Shown here: positions 1 to 5,589 of the stretch, piece by piece | Position numbering within the stretch: position 1 is the stretch's first letter | Layout of the letters: the number at the start of each line of letters is the position of its first letter | Source: Chloroflexi bacterium UBA6265 | GTDB taxonomy: Bacteria; Chloroflexota; Chloroflexia; Thermomicrobiales; UBA6265 | Length of the DNA: 6,165 nt | NCBI GenBank assembly: GCA_002440805.1 | Contig: DJVD01000236.1 | Coordinates: 1-6,165, forward strand | Reading direction: 5' to 3' | Translations under genes and position numbers: made by a program | Notes under the pieces: generated by a model | What the model was told of the DNA's origin: nothing | Databases searched by the model: none | What the model saw: only the letters and a program-made list of their open reading frames with translations

Positions 1-140
1 ATCAGGCTCATCTTGGGGGTGGTGAGGTTGAAATGATTGCGCAAACTCACCTGGAGATTCTCGTAATCGATCAGCAGGGCCACATCGCCGGCCTCCGAAG
101 GGGAATCGGCTTTTGATTTTCCGCTGGCACTGGGGCACAT
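1..140 (-). CDS. NYN-domain (LabA/DUF88-like) putative ribonuclease, N-terminal part
   Basis: Reading the minus strand from an ATG at 140 gives 46 codons open to the window edge, so the gene is truncated here and only its start is seen. After a polar stretch of about 18 residues comes the segment DVALLIDYENLQVSLRNHFN (residues 19-38). Its hydrophobic strand ending in IDYEN is the typical first strand of NYN domains. The Asp at residue 25 corresponds to the first metal-binding acid of this PIN-like nuclease fold. The start at 140 is chosen because GGAAGAG (148-154, minus strand) lies 7 bases before it; in-frame ATGs at 146 and 158 have no comparable site. NYN proteins are generally thought to be metal-dependent RNases. 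The rest of the protein, including any C-terminal RNA-binding domain, is outside the window. The gene is divergent from rny. The family assignment is fairly sure; substrate and role are unknown. Confidence 0.8.
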   Translation of the reverse strand, partial: MCPSASGKSKADSPSEAGDVALLIDYENLQVSLRNHFNLTTPKMSL

Positions 141-147
141 GGGCATT

Positions 148-154
148 CTCTTCC
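148..154 (-). promoter_or_regulatory. Ribosome binding site of the NYN gene
   Basis: On the minus strand GGAAGAG lies 7 bases before the ATG at 140. It decides the start among three nearby in-frame ATGs (140, 146, 158). Confidence 0.55.
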
Positions 155-232
155 GCATTTTGTGGCATCGGCGCGTCGTTGTTGCTTGCATTGTACGGCG
201 ATACACCGCGATGCGCATTGCTATTGCAACCA

Positions 233-246
233 CATGCGTACGTATG
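233..246. repeat. 14-base near-palindrome, possible operator
   Basis: CATGCGTACGTATG pairs with itself at 6 of 7 positions around the central TA; the exception is G236 against T243. A second short perfect palindrome, ATGCGCAT, lies at 211-218 and shares the ATGCG half. Both sit between the two divergent genes, where a dimeric regulator could bind, but short palindromes also occur by chance. Confidence 0.35.
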
Positions 247-263
247 CCCCTGAAGCCCTCAGC

Positions 264-284
264 GGTCAACTGGTTCCATTGACC
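264..284. repeat. Inverted repeat GGTCAA-N9-TTGACC overlapping the rny -35 box
   Basis: GGTCAA (264-269) and TTGACC (279-284) are exact inverted copies separated by 9 bases. The right arm is also the proposed -35 hexamer of the rny promoter, and the left arm read on the minus strand is likewise TTGACC. It may be an operator covering the -35 region or simply two back-to-back -35-like boxes. No good -10 was found at the right distance for the leftward copy: the best hexamer at 17 bases matches only 3 of 6. Confidence 0.35.
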
Positions 285-308
285 CGTTACGTCGATTGAG
301 CGTATGCT
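279..308 (+). promoter_or_regulatory. Sigma-70-type promoter for rny
   Basis: A -35 box TTGACC (279-284, 5 of 6 consensus matches) is followed after 18 bases by a -10 box TATGCT (303-308, 4 of 6). Transcription would begin near 315, giving a leader of about 130 bases before the rny start at 445. The -10 box overlaps the ATG at 304, so that codon could not be the start of rny on this transcript. Confidence 0.5.
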
Positions 309-432
309 AGGCGATGTACTGGCTCATTGTGAGCGTGCGAAACCGGCATATCCGCCAAGAGATACACCGGCTCTCGCGAAGGGCCATCACACCTTAACAA
401 TAGAGACCTCATCGCAAGATGGGGACACGAGC

Positions 433-438
433 GAGGAG
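433..438 (+). promoter_or_regulatory. Ribosome binding site of rny
   Basis: GAGGAG lies 6 bases before the ATG at 445. It fixes the rny start here rather than at the in-frame ATG at 304, 47 codons upstream. Confidence 0.75.
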
Positions 439-444
439 CTACAG

Positions 445-2076
445 ATGGGTGATCTTACGATCTTCATCATTGGCGCAGTGCTCGTTGCTGGAATCACCTT
501 TTTCGTGACCTATTTCTGGCTGGAACAACGCGCAGAGTCGCGCGTGAAATCCGCCCAACATGAAGCAGATCGCGTAATTGAAGAGGCCGAAACCAAGCGG
601 CGGGATATCGCACTTTCTGCCAAGGATGATGCGATTCGTCTACGCGGCGAACTCGACAGGGAGCTGACACAGCGCCGGGTCGAAATCGAACGCATTGAGC
701 GACGAATCGAGAAAAAAGAAGAAACCATAGATGAAAAGGCCCAGAAGGTCGAGCAGCGAGAGCAGATCGTGCGCAAGGGCGAACAGCGACTGCAAAGCCA
801 GCAAGATTCCTGGGAGAGCGACAAAATCCGCAAGGATCAGGAGCTCGAAGAACACCGCCAAACAGTCCTCCGTGAACTCGAGGAACAACGTGAACTGCAA
901 ATGCAGGAAGTGGAGCAATCCCGCCAGCATTACCATGCAGAACTCGAGCGTGTTGCCGGGCTAACGGCGGCCGATGCCCGCGATCAGTTGATTGCCGATA
1001 TCGAAGCCGATGCCCGCCATATGGCCCAGCGCCATGTGCACGAGATCGAGCGCGAAGCAAAGGAAGAAGCGGACAAGCGTGCCCGCAAGATCCTGGCAAC
1101 CACCATTCAACGTATCGCTTCCGATTACGTTTCAGAGACCACCGTGAGTGTGGTTCCTCTTCCGAATGACGACATGAAGGGCCGCATCATTGGCCGCGAG
1201 GGTCGTAACATTCGCGCACTGGAGGCCGCAACCGGCGTTGACCTGATCGTGGATGATACCCCCGAAGCCGTAACAGTGAGTGGGTTCGATCCCGTTCGTC
1301 GCGAGGTGGCGCGCCGCGCCCTGCAGAAGCTGCTGCAGGATGGCCGCATTCACCCCGCACGCATCGAGGAAGTGGTCGCCAAAACCCAGATGGAACTCGA
1401 CGAAATCATGCGGGAAGAGGGCGAACGCGTGGCATACGATGCCAACGTTCCTGGCCTCCACCCCGATTTGGTCAAGCTGCTGGGTCGGCTTAAGTTCCGC
1501 ACCAGTTATGGCCAAAATGTGTTGGGGCACAGCCTCGAAACCAGTTTGATTGCGGCAAATCTTGCCGCCGAACTCGGTGCCGATGTGAATGTCGCCAAAA
1601 CCGCTGGTTTGCTCCACGATATCGGCAAGGCAGTGGACCACGAAGTCGAAGGTCCGCATGCGCTTATTGGCGCTGATATCGCCCGACGGTTGGGTCGATC
1701 TTCCAAGATCGTGCACGCGATTGCAGCCCACCACAATGAAGAAGAGCCGCAAACCATTGAGGCCTTCATTGTGCAAACCGCCGATGCCATTTCCGGCGCC
1801 CGACCAGGTGCCCGACGTGAAATGGTGGAGACCTACATCAAGCGACTGGAAGCGCTGGAAGGCGTAGCCAACTCGTTTGAGGGCGTCGAGAAGTCATTTG
1901 CCATCCAGGCCGGACGCGAGGTGCGAATCCTCGTCCATCCGACTGCGGTGAACGATGCCGGCGCAACCCGATTGGCACAGGATGTGGTACGGAAGATCGA
2001 GGAAACCCTCGAATATCCGGGCCAGATCAAGGTAACGGTAATCCGCGAAACGCGTGCTGTAGATTACGCGCGCTAA
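445..2076 (+). CDS. rny: Ribonuclease Y
   Basis: This 543-residue protein is a membrane-anchored endoribonuclease that starts bulk mRNA decay in many bacteria. One transmembrane segment spans about residues 4-26. A long charged coiled coil, rich in Glu, Arg, Lys and Gln, runs to about residue 220. A KH RNA-binding domain follows (about 233-296) with the GxxG loop in IIGREGRN (G250 and G253). The HD domain (about 359-452) carries the catalytic His391-Asp392 pair in LLHDIGK, with a further conserved His362 in LGHSLE. The length is close to the B. subtilis enzyme (520 residues). The start at 445 is supported by GAGGAG at 6 bases, by the membrane segment lying directly at the N terminus as in the family, and by a promoter whose -10 box overlaps the alternative ATG at 304. 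The gene is probably monocistronic: it has its own promoter and a strong terminator follows. Confidence 0.97.
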   Translation: MGDLTIFIIGAVLVAGITFFVTYFWLEQRAESRVKSAQHEADRVIEEAETKRRDIALSAKDDAIRLRGELDRELTQRRVEIERIERRIEKKEETIDEKAQKVEQREQIVRKGEQRLQSQQDSWESDKIRKDQELEEHRQTVLRELEEQRELQMQEVEQSRQHYHAELERVAGLTAADARDQLIADIEADARHMAQRHVHEIEREAKEEADKRARKILATTIQRIASDYVSETTVSVVPLPNDDMKGRIIGREGRNIRALEAATGVDLIVDDTPEAVTVSGFDPVRREVARRALQKLLQDGRIHPARIEEVVAKTQMELDEIMREEGERVAYDANVPGLHPDLVKLLGRLKFRTSYGQNVLGHSLETSLIAANLAAELGADVNVAKTAGLLHDIGKAVDHEVEGPHALIGADIARRLGRSSKIVHAIAAHHNEEEPQTIEAFIVQTADAISGARPGARREMVETYIKRLEALEGVANSFEGVEKSFAIQAGREVRILVHPTAVNDAGATRLAQDVVRKIEETLEYPGQIKVTVIRETRAVDYAR

Positions 2077-2139
2077 CGCACCCGGTGCTCGCATGCGCTG
2101 GCCAACGCCGCGCACGCCCGTTGTCTCTCAAGAGCAATA

Positions 2140-2194
2140 CGTGTGTGCCCGATTTCTGCAAAGCAGGAATTGGGCACACGCGTTTTTGCTTTTT
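2140..2194 (+). terminator. Strong intrinsic terminator after rny
   Basis: A 20-base stem (2140-2159 with 2163-2182) closes on an AAA loop. Every position pairs, with three G-U wobbles. It is followed directly by TTTTT (2183-2187), GC, and a second TTTTT (2190-2194). It lies 64 bases after the rny stop and separates rny from the next gene cluster. There is no A-run on its left side, so it should act only on rightward transcripts. Confidence 0.93.
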
Positions 2195-2227
2195 CGGCCC
2201 AGCCACAGCGAAATCACATGTAAATAG

Positions 2228-2258
2228 TTGGTGGAAAAGCGTAGACTACGTTTATACC
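2228..2258 (+). promoter_or_regulatory. Possible promoter of the spoVS-PHP-ispDF-dtd cluster
   Basis: A promoter is expected here because a strong terminator ends just upstream and six tightly packed genes follow. The best match I see is a weak TTGGTG (2228-2233) with TATACC (2253-2258) at a long 19-base spacing. The upstream bases 2210-2227 are relatively A/T-rich. The exact boxes are uncertain. Confidence 0.3.
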
Positions 2259-2263
2259 TCTGT

Positions 2264-2425
2264 GGGGGAGGTGAGTGGCTGATGGCCCTTGCGATCGTCA
2301 GCTAAATTCCAGGCACGACTGGGCTGAAATTTGTCACTCGCGCGAGCGAAGCCATCTGGCATAGGCGTGCGTGGATTCGTTGTTGCACCCGTAATCCGGG
2401 TTGTGGGGAAAGAGAGTACCGTTTC
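2264..2425 (+). other. 5' leader of the spoVS cluster with hairpins and a strong Shine-Dalgarno sequence
   Basis: The leader holds GGAGGTGA (2267-2274), an 8-base match to the anti-Shine-Dalgarno end of 16S rRNA, although the spoVS start is 150 bases further on. Several short hairpins follow: 2278-2285 with 2295-2302 (including G-U pairs), CCAG/CTGG (2309-2312 with 2319-2322), the palindrome CTCGCGCGAG (2337-2346), GCCA/TGGC (2351-2354 with 2357-2360) and ACCCG/CGGGT (2387-2391 with 2397-2401). I could not match it to any riboswitch class I know. It may be a regulatory leader or only incidental structure. Confidence 0.4.
2282..2305 (+). CDS. Possible 7-residue leader peptide (MALAIVS) upstream of spoVS
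   Basis: ATG at 2282 begins seven codons ending in TAA (2303-2305). It is preceded by the best Shine-Dalgarno sequence of the window, GGAGGTGA (2267-2274), with 7 bases between that match and the ATG. The mini-ORF is in the same reading frame as spoVS, and after its TAA that frame stays open to the spoVS ATG at 2426. The start codon lies inside a predicted hairpin (2278-2302). A leader peptide or upstream ORF that tunes downstream translation is possible. The intervening 40 codons (2306-2425) read as a Cys/Arg/Trp-containing stretch that does not look like protein, so a longer extended SpoVS is unlikely. No specific amino-acid run suggests attenuation. Confidence 0.25.
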   Translation: MALAIVS

Positions 2426-3082
2426 ATGAATCGTTTCTTTAGCAAGCTCAATCTCAACGATATTAAAATCAAACCCGATGGCAACAGTTTTCCTCCCGAT
2501 GCGGATGAGCACCAGGAGCCGGAAACAGGAATCGCTCCCGAAGTCGGAAACCGCATCGAGGAGCCGGCGGCTGAAACTGTTGATATCGAAAGTTTCGAAA
2601 CCAGCGATTACGCGGGCGAGGCTGAACCCGCTGATTTCACCTTTACCCCGGAACCCGTTCAAGCTGAATATGATGCAGAAGCCGGGATTCCGGTTGCCAG
2701 CAATGGCCATGGTAATCCCGAGCTGAGTTACGAAGAATCCACCGCCCTGTATGCCAGTGTTGCTGTGGAGGTGGAGGAGCGCGTCTCCGAGATCGTATCC
2801 GATGGCATTGTTATTGGCATCGGCGAAGTATTGAAGGTTTCGGCCCGCTCCCGACCCAGCGCCGTTGCCGGTGCAATTGCCGGCGTCGTTCGCGAAGTCG
2901 GCCGTGCCGAGGTGCAGGCCATCGGTGCCGGTGCCACCAACCAGGCCATCAAGGCCGTAGCCATCGCCCGCGATTACCTGCTCGAAAGCGGCATCGATGC
3001 GGTATGCGTGCCCGCCTTTATCGATGTCACCATCGAGAACGAGGATCGCACTGCCATTCGTTTGGTGATAGAACCGCGCTAA
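2426..3082 (+). CDS. spoVS: SpoVS-family protein with long acidic N-terminal extension
   Basis: The last 85 residues (134-218) closely match SpoVS, a small protein of the Alba-like fold family that is expected to bind nucleic acid. Signature segments are EVLKVSARSRPSAVAGAIAG, QAIGAGATNQAIKAVAIAR, CVPAFIDV and the terminal RTAIRLVIEPR. Bacillus SpoVS is 86 residues and acts in spore coat and cortex assembly, but the family is common in bacteria that do not sporulate. This protein adds about 133 residues. Residues 1-100 are low-complexity and rich in Glu, Asp, Pro and Ala, and probably disordered. Residues 102-133 may form a helix or strand leading into the domain. No signal peptide is seen. 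The start has GGGGAAAGAGAG (2405-2416) 9 bases upstream, a moderate ribosome site. The PHP gene follows after 10 bases. The domain call is secure; the role of the extension is unknown. Confidence 0.9.
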   Translation: MNRFFSKLNLNDIKIKPDGNSFPPDADEHQEPETGIAPEVGNRIEEPAAETVDIESFETSDYAGEAEPADFTFTPEPVQAEYDAEAGIPVASNGHGNPELSYEESTALYASVAVEVEERVSEIVSDGIVIGIGEVLKVSARSRPSAVAGAIAGVVREVGRAEVQAIGAGATNQAIKAVAIARDYLLESGIDAVCVPAFIDVTIENEDRTAIRLVIEPR

Positions 3083-3092
3083 ACTGGCCGTT

Positions 3093-3938
3093 ATGACCGA
3101 CCTTACCCATCCACGTATTGATCTGCACACGCATACCACTGCAAGCGATGGTCAGGATACCCCTGCCGAACTGGTGAATTTCGCCATTCGACAGGGGATT
3201 TCTGTGCTTGGTGTTACCGATCACGATACGATGGATGCCCTGGCCGAAGTGCAACAGCACACCAGCGATGCGGGTATCACGCTGTTCCCCGGCGTGGAGC
3301 TCAGTACCACGGTCGATCGCGCCGAAGTGCATGTGCTCGGCTACTTTGTCGATATCAATGACGATGGCCTCACCGCCGCCCTCGCCGAACAGGCTGCCAG
3401 CCGGTTCTCTCGTGTGGAGCGGATGATCGCAAAGGTACAGAGCCTCGGCTACGCCATCGATGGTGATGCTATCCTGGCCCAGGCCGATTTTGGCACCATT
3501 GGCCGGCCGCACGTTGCCCGTGCCCTCATCGAGATCGGTGCTGCCACCGATGTGTCCGATGCATTCGATCGCTTTCTCAAGGCGGGCCGGCCTGGCTATA
3601 TCCCGCGCGATCCCTTTAGCCCCGAGGATGCCGTCCAGCTGCTGGTAAGGCACAATGCGATTCCGGTGCTGGCCCATCCCTATACCACCCGTGATATCAA
3701 CGGCATCCTCAAGCGATTGGTGCCAGCCGGATTGCGCGGTTTCGAGACGTACTACGCCGAGTACTCGCCCGAGCAGCACCAGGAACTTCGTGCAATTGCG
3801 GATGAATGGGAATTAATTCCTACTGGTGGCAGTGACTATCACGGAGTTGGTTTTCGGGAAGGTCGCCTCCTTGGATCAGCCCCTGTGCCATATGAGGTTG
3901 CGGAACGCCTCTATGACGCCCACGAGGCGCTACGATGA
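3093..3938 (+). CDS. PHP-domain metal-dependent phosphoesterase (RNase AM/TrpH-like)
   Basis: This 281-residue protein contains all the metal-binding motifs of the PHP fold: DLHTHTTASDG (residues 10-20; H12, H14, D19), TDHDT (42-46; D43, H44), PGVELS with E69, H80 in HVLGYF, AHPYTT with H195, and GGSDYHG (245-251; D248, H250). The RPHVARAL segment (138-145) and overall length are typical of the YciV/TrpH subgroup. Known members are RNase AM, a 5'-3' exoribonuclease that matures rRNA 5' ends, and phosphatases that hydrolyse 3',5'-nucleotide bisphosphates. The sequence alone does not choose between these activities. It has no clear ribosome binding site and starts 10 bases after the spoVS stop, so it probably depends on translation of spoVS. 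Its TGA overlaps the ispD start by 4 bases. It is probably cytoplasmic. Confidence 0.9.
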   Translation: MTDLTHPRIDLHTHTTASDGQDTPAELVNFAIRQGISVLGVTDHDTMDALAEVQQHTSDAGITLFPGVELSTTVDRAEVHVLGYFVDINDDGLTAALAEQAASRFSRVERMIAKVQSLGYAIDGDAILAQADFGTIGRPHVARALIEIGAATDVSDAFDRFLKAGRPGYIPRDPFSPEDAVQLLVRHNAIPVLAHPYTTRDINGILKRLVPAGLRGFETYYAEYSPEQHQELRAIADEWELIPTGGSDYHGVGFREGRLLGSAPVPYEVAERLYDAHEALR

Positions 3939-4627
3939 GCGCGGTCGCGGTGATCGTAGCCGCAGGCACTGGTGAGCGATTCGGCAATGCTGCCAAGGTA
4001 CTGGCGCCACTGCTGGGCCGGCCCGTGCTGGCCTGGTCGCTGGATGCCTTTGCGGGTTCCAGCCTCACGACCGGCATCATCATTGTCGTCAGCCCGCATA
4101 CGGAAGCCGATGTGGCCAACCTGTTGGCAGCCGGCACCTGGCCGCAGGTAATCGCGGTGGTGGCCGGTGGCGAAACGCGTCAGCACTCTATGGCCAACGG
4201 GGTGGCTGCCGTGCCCGAGGGTACCGAGATCGTGCTGGTGCACGATGCAGCCCGGCCACTGGTACTACCCGAGGATATCGATGCCTGTATCGAGGCCGCA
4301 GTTGAGCACGGTGGTGCGATCCTCGCCGCACCGGTTATCGATACGATCAAACGCGTTGAACATGGCCGTATTGCCGAAACAATCGATCGGTCGATGTTGT
4401 GGGGCGCGCAAACCCCGCAGGCGTTTCGCGCCGATCGCATGGGCATCATGGCTGAACTTGCCACCACGGCCGAGCCCAACATAACCGATGAAGCATCGCT
4501 GGCCGAGCGGCTCGGCTTCCCGGTTCAAATCGTGGTCAGCGATAGCACCAACCTGAAAATCACCCATCCGCACGATCTCCTGATTGCCGAGGCGATCCTG
4601 CGCGCTCGAGAGGAAAAAGCATCATGA
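3935..4627 (+). CDS. ispD: 2-C-methyl-D-erythritol 4-phosphate cytidylyltransferase
   Basis: IspD joins CTP to MEP, giving CDP-methylerythritol, the third step of the non-mevalonate isoprenoid pathway. The 230-residue length is normal. The CTP-binding loop is VAAGTGERFG (residues 8-17) followed by K21; the usual PKQ motif is here NAAKVLAPL, so the Pro before the Lys is replaced by Ala. Further family motifs are LVHDAARP, AAPVIDTIKRV, LWGAQTPQAFRAD, ITDEASLAERLG and the C-terminal NLKITHPHDLLIAEAIL. The ATG overlaps the PHP stop (ATGA) and has GAGG (3924-3927) 7 bases upstream. The stop overlaps the ispF start in the same way. This adjacency with ispF supports the assignment. Confidence 0.96.
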   Translation: MSAVAVIVAAGTGERFGNAAKVLAPLLGRPVLAWSLDAFAGSSLTTGIIIVVSPHTEADVANLLAAGTWPQVIAVVAGGETRQHSMANGVAAVPEGTEIVLVHDAARPLVLPEDIDACIEAAVEHGGAILAAPVIDTIKRVEHGRIAETIDRSMLWGAQTPQAFRADRMGIMAELATTAEPNITDEASLAERLGFPVQIVVSDSTNLKITHPHDLLIAEAILRAREEKAS

Positions 4628-5106
4628 ATTGGCCCCGTACCGGTATCGGTTACGATGTCCACCGTTTCGCCGAGGATCGCCGCATGGTGCTCGGTGGCGT
4701 GGAGATCCCGTTCGGGAAAGGATTGCTGGGCCACAGCGATGCCGATGTATTGCTCCATGCAATTGCGGATGCGTTGCTGGGCGCAGCTGCCCTGGGCGAT
4801 ATTGGCGTTCACTTCCCGCCTACCGACCCGCAATGGAAAGATCTCGACAGCGTCGCGATCGTGCGTCACAGTGTTGCGCTATTGGCAGAACACAACTGGC
4901 AGATCGTGAATATCGATGCCACCGTCATCGCTGAGGCGCCGAAAATAAATCCGCACGTGCCGGCGATGAAGCAGTGCCTGCACGAATCCACCGGCCTGCC
5001 GTTGACTGCAATCAGTATTAAAGCCACCACCAACGAGGGCATGGGATTTGTCGGTCGTGAGGAGGGCATTGCCGCCCTCGCCACGGCGATGATTGCGCCG
5101 AAATGA
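4624..5106 (+). CDS. ispF: 2-C-methyl-D-erythritol 2,4-cyclodiphosphate synthase
   Basis: IspF cyclises CDP-methylerythritol 2-phosphate to MEcPP with release of CMP, the fifth MEP-pathway step. It normally works as a homotrimer with zinc at the subunit interface. At 160 residues it is full length. The zinc ligands are visible: D11 and H13 in GYDVHRF, and H45 in the segment GHSDADVLLHAIADALLG. The substrate loop GDIGVHFPPTDPQW (58-71) and the C-terminal KATTNEGMGFVGREEGI are intact. GAGAGGA (4608-4614) lies 9 bases before the ATG. Its ATGA start overlaps ispD and its stop overlaps dtd. ispE, which supplies its substrate, is not in the window. Confidence 0.97.
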   Translation: MNWPRTGIGYDVHRFAEDRRMVLGGVEIPFGKGLLGHSDADVLLHAIADALLGAAALGDIGVHFPPTDPQWKDLDSVAIVRHSVALLAEHNWQIVNIDATVIAEAPKINPHVPAMKQCLHESTGLPLTAISIKATTNEGMGFVGREEGIAALATAMIAPK

Positions 5107-5585
5107 GGGTATGCCTGCAGCGCGTCAGCCGTGCCAGTGTGACCGTTGAGAGCGCGATTGTGGATGCGATCGGTGCCGGATATGTCTTGCTCGTGGGAAT
5201 CTCGCCGGAAGATGGCCATGAGGAAATCGACCTGCTTGCTGGAAAAATCGCCAACCTGCGCATCCTGGATGATGCCGACGGCATGATGAATCGCTCCGCG
5301 CTGGAGTACATTGCCGACGACCCGACATCCTTCTCCATGTTGGTTGTGTCACAATTCACGTTGTATGCCGATACCCGCAAGGGGCGGCGGCCAAGTTGGG
5401 CGCATGCCGCACCGCCGCAGGTGGCCGAACCGATGGTAGCGTTGTTTGTTGACGCCTTGCGTTCATTTGGTTTCCAGGTGGGAACCGGGGTGTTCGGTGC
5501 CGAAATGGCAGTTGAACTGGTGAACGATGGACCAGTCACTATCTGGCTGGATTCGGACGATTTGCAGGCTCCGCGGCGAGGGTAG
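5103..5585 (+). CDS. dtd: D-aminoacyl-tRNA deacylase
   Basis: Dtd hydrolyses D-amino acids (and glycine mischarged on tRNA-Ala) from tRNAs, a chiral proofreading step in translation. The protein has 160 residues. It starts MRVCLQRVSRASVTV and carries both defining motifs: SQFTLY (83-88) and the cross-subunit NDGPVT (141-146) containing the Gly-cisPro pair. ADTRKGRRPSWAHAAPP (89-105) is also family-typical. Before the SQFTLY strand it has a somewhat longer loop (about 66-78), and at the C terminus a short tail of about 9 residues after the last strand. The ATG overlaps the ispF stop (ATGA) and has no obvious Shine-Dalgarno sequence, so its translation is probably coupled to ispF. Confidence 0.97.
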   Translation: MRVCLQRVSRASVTVESAIVDAIGAGYVLLVGISPEDGHEEIDLLAGKIANLRILDDADGMMNRSALEYIADDPTSFSMLVVSQFTLYADTRKGRRPSWAHAAPPQVAEPMVALFVDALRSFGFQVGTGVFGAEMAVELVNDGPVTIWLDSDDLQAPRRG

Positions 5586-5589
5586 GGGA

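Larger units (their letters stand above)
141..444. other. Divergent intergenic region between the NYN gene and rny
   Basis: These 304 bases separate two genes transcribed away from each other and hold the control regions of both. Contents seen: a minus-strand ribosome binding site (148-154); a minus-strand TACAAT (190-195) that could be a -10 box for the NYN gene but lacks a convincing -35; palindromes at 211-218 (ATGCGCAT) and 233-246; an inverted repeat at 264-284; a rightward promoter (279-308); and a roughly 130-base rny 5' leader with no structure I can name. The frame of rny stays open back to 304, but this stretch does not look like coding sequence of the RNase Y family. Confidence 0.7.

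Noticed and set aside
190..195. TACAAT on the minus strand as the -10 box of the NYN gene
   Set aside because: It matches 5 of 6 consensus bases, but the hexamer 17 bases upstream (ATGCGC) is not -35-like, so it is mentioned only as a possibility.
1132..1776. A 214-codon antisense frame within rny
   Set aside because: It lies inside the conserved KH and HD region of RNase Y and shows no start signal or domain.
2085..2282. A 65-codon plus-strand frame between rny and spoVS
   Set aside because: It runs straight through the strong terminator hairpin, lacks a ribosome site and reads as noncoding sequence.
2306..2425. SpoVS extended further upstream by read-through of the TAA at 2303-2305
   Set aside because: The 40 codons between read as an unusual Cys/Arg/Trp mixture interrupted by hairpins and unlike the acidic extension that follows; nothing supports stop-codon read-through.
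2252..3139. A long open frame (295 codons) antisense to the entire spoVS gene
   Set aside because: It mirrors the codon pattern of the well-supported SpoVS gene, has no ribosome site or recognisable domain, and would overlap the neighbouring leader and PHP start.
3027..3779. A 250-codon open frame antisense to the PHP gene
   Set aside because: The plus strand carries all PHP metal-binding motifs; the antisense product shows no family features and is a shadow of GC-rich coding sequence.
5527..5589. Upstream in-frame ATG extending the anchored protein by 21 residues into dtd
   Set aside because: The ATG at 5590 has GAGGG 7 bases upstream and sits 4 bases after the dtd stop; the extension would overlap dtd by 59 bases without a better start signal.
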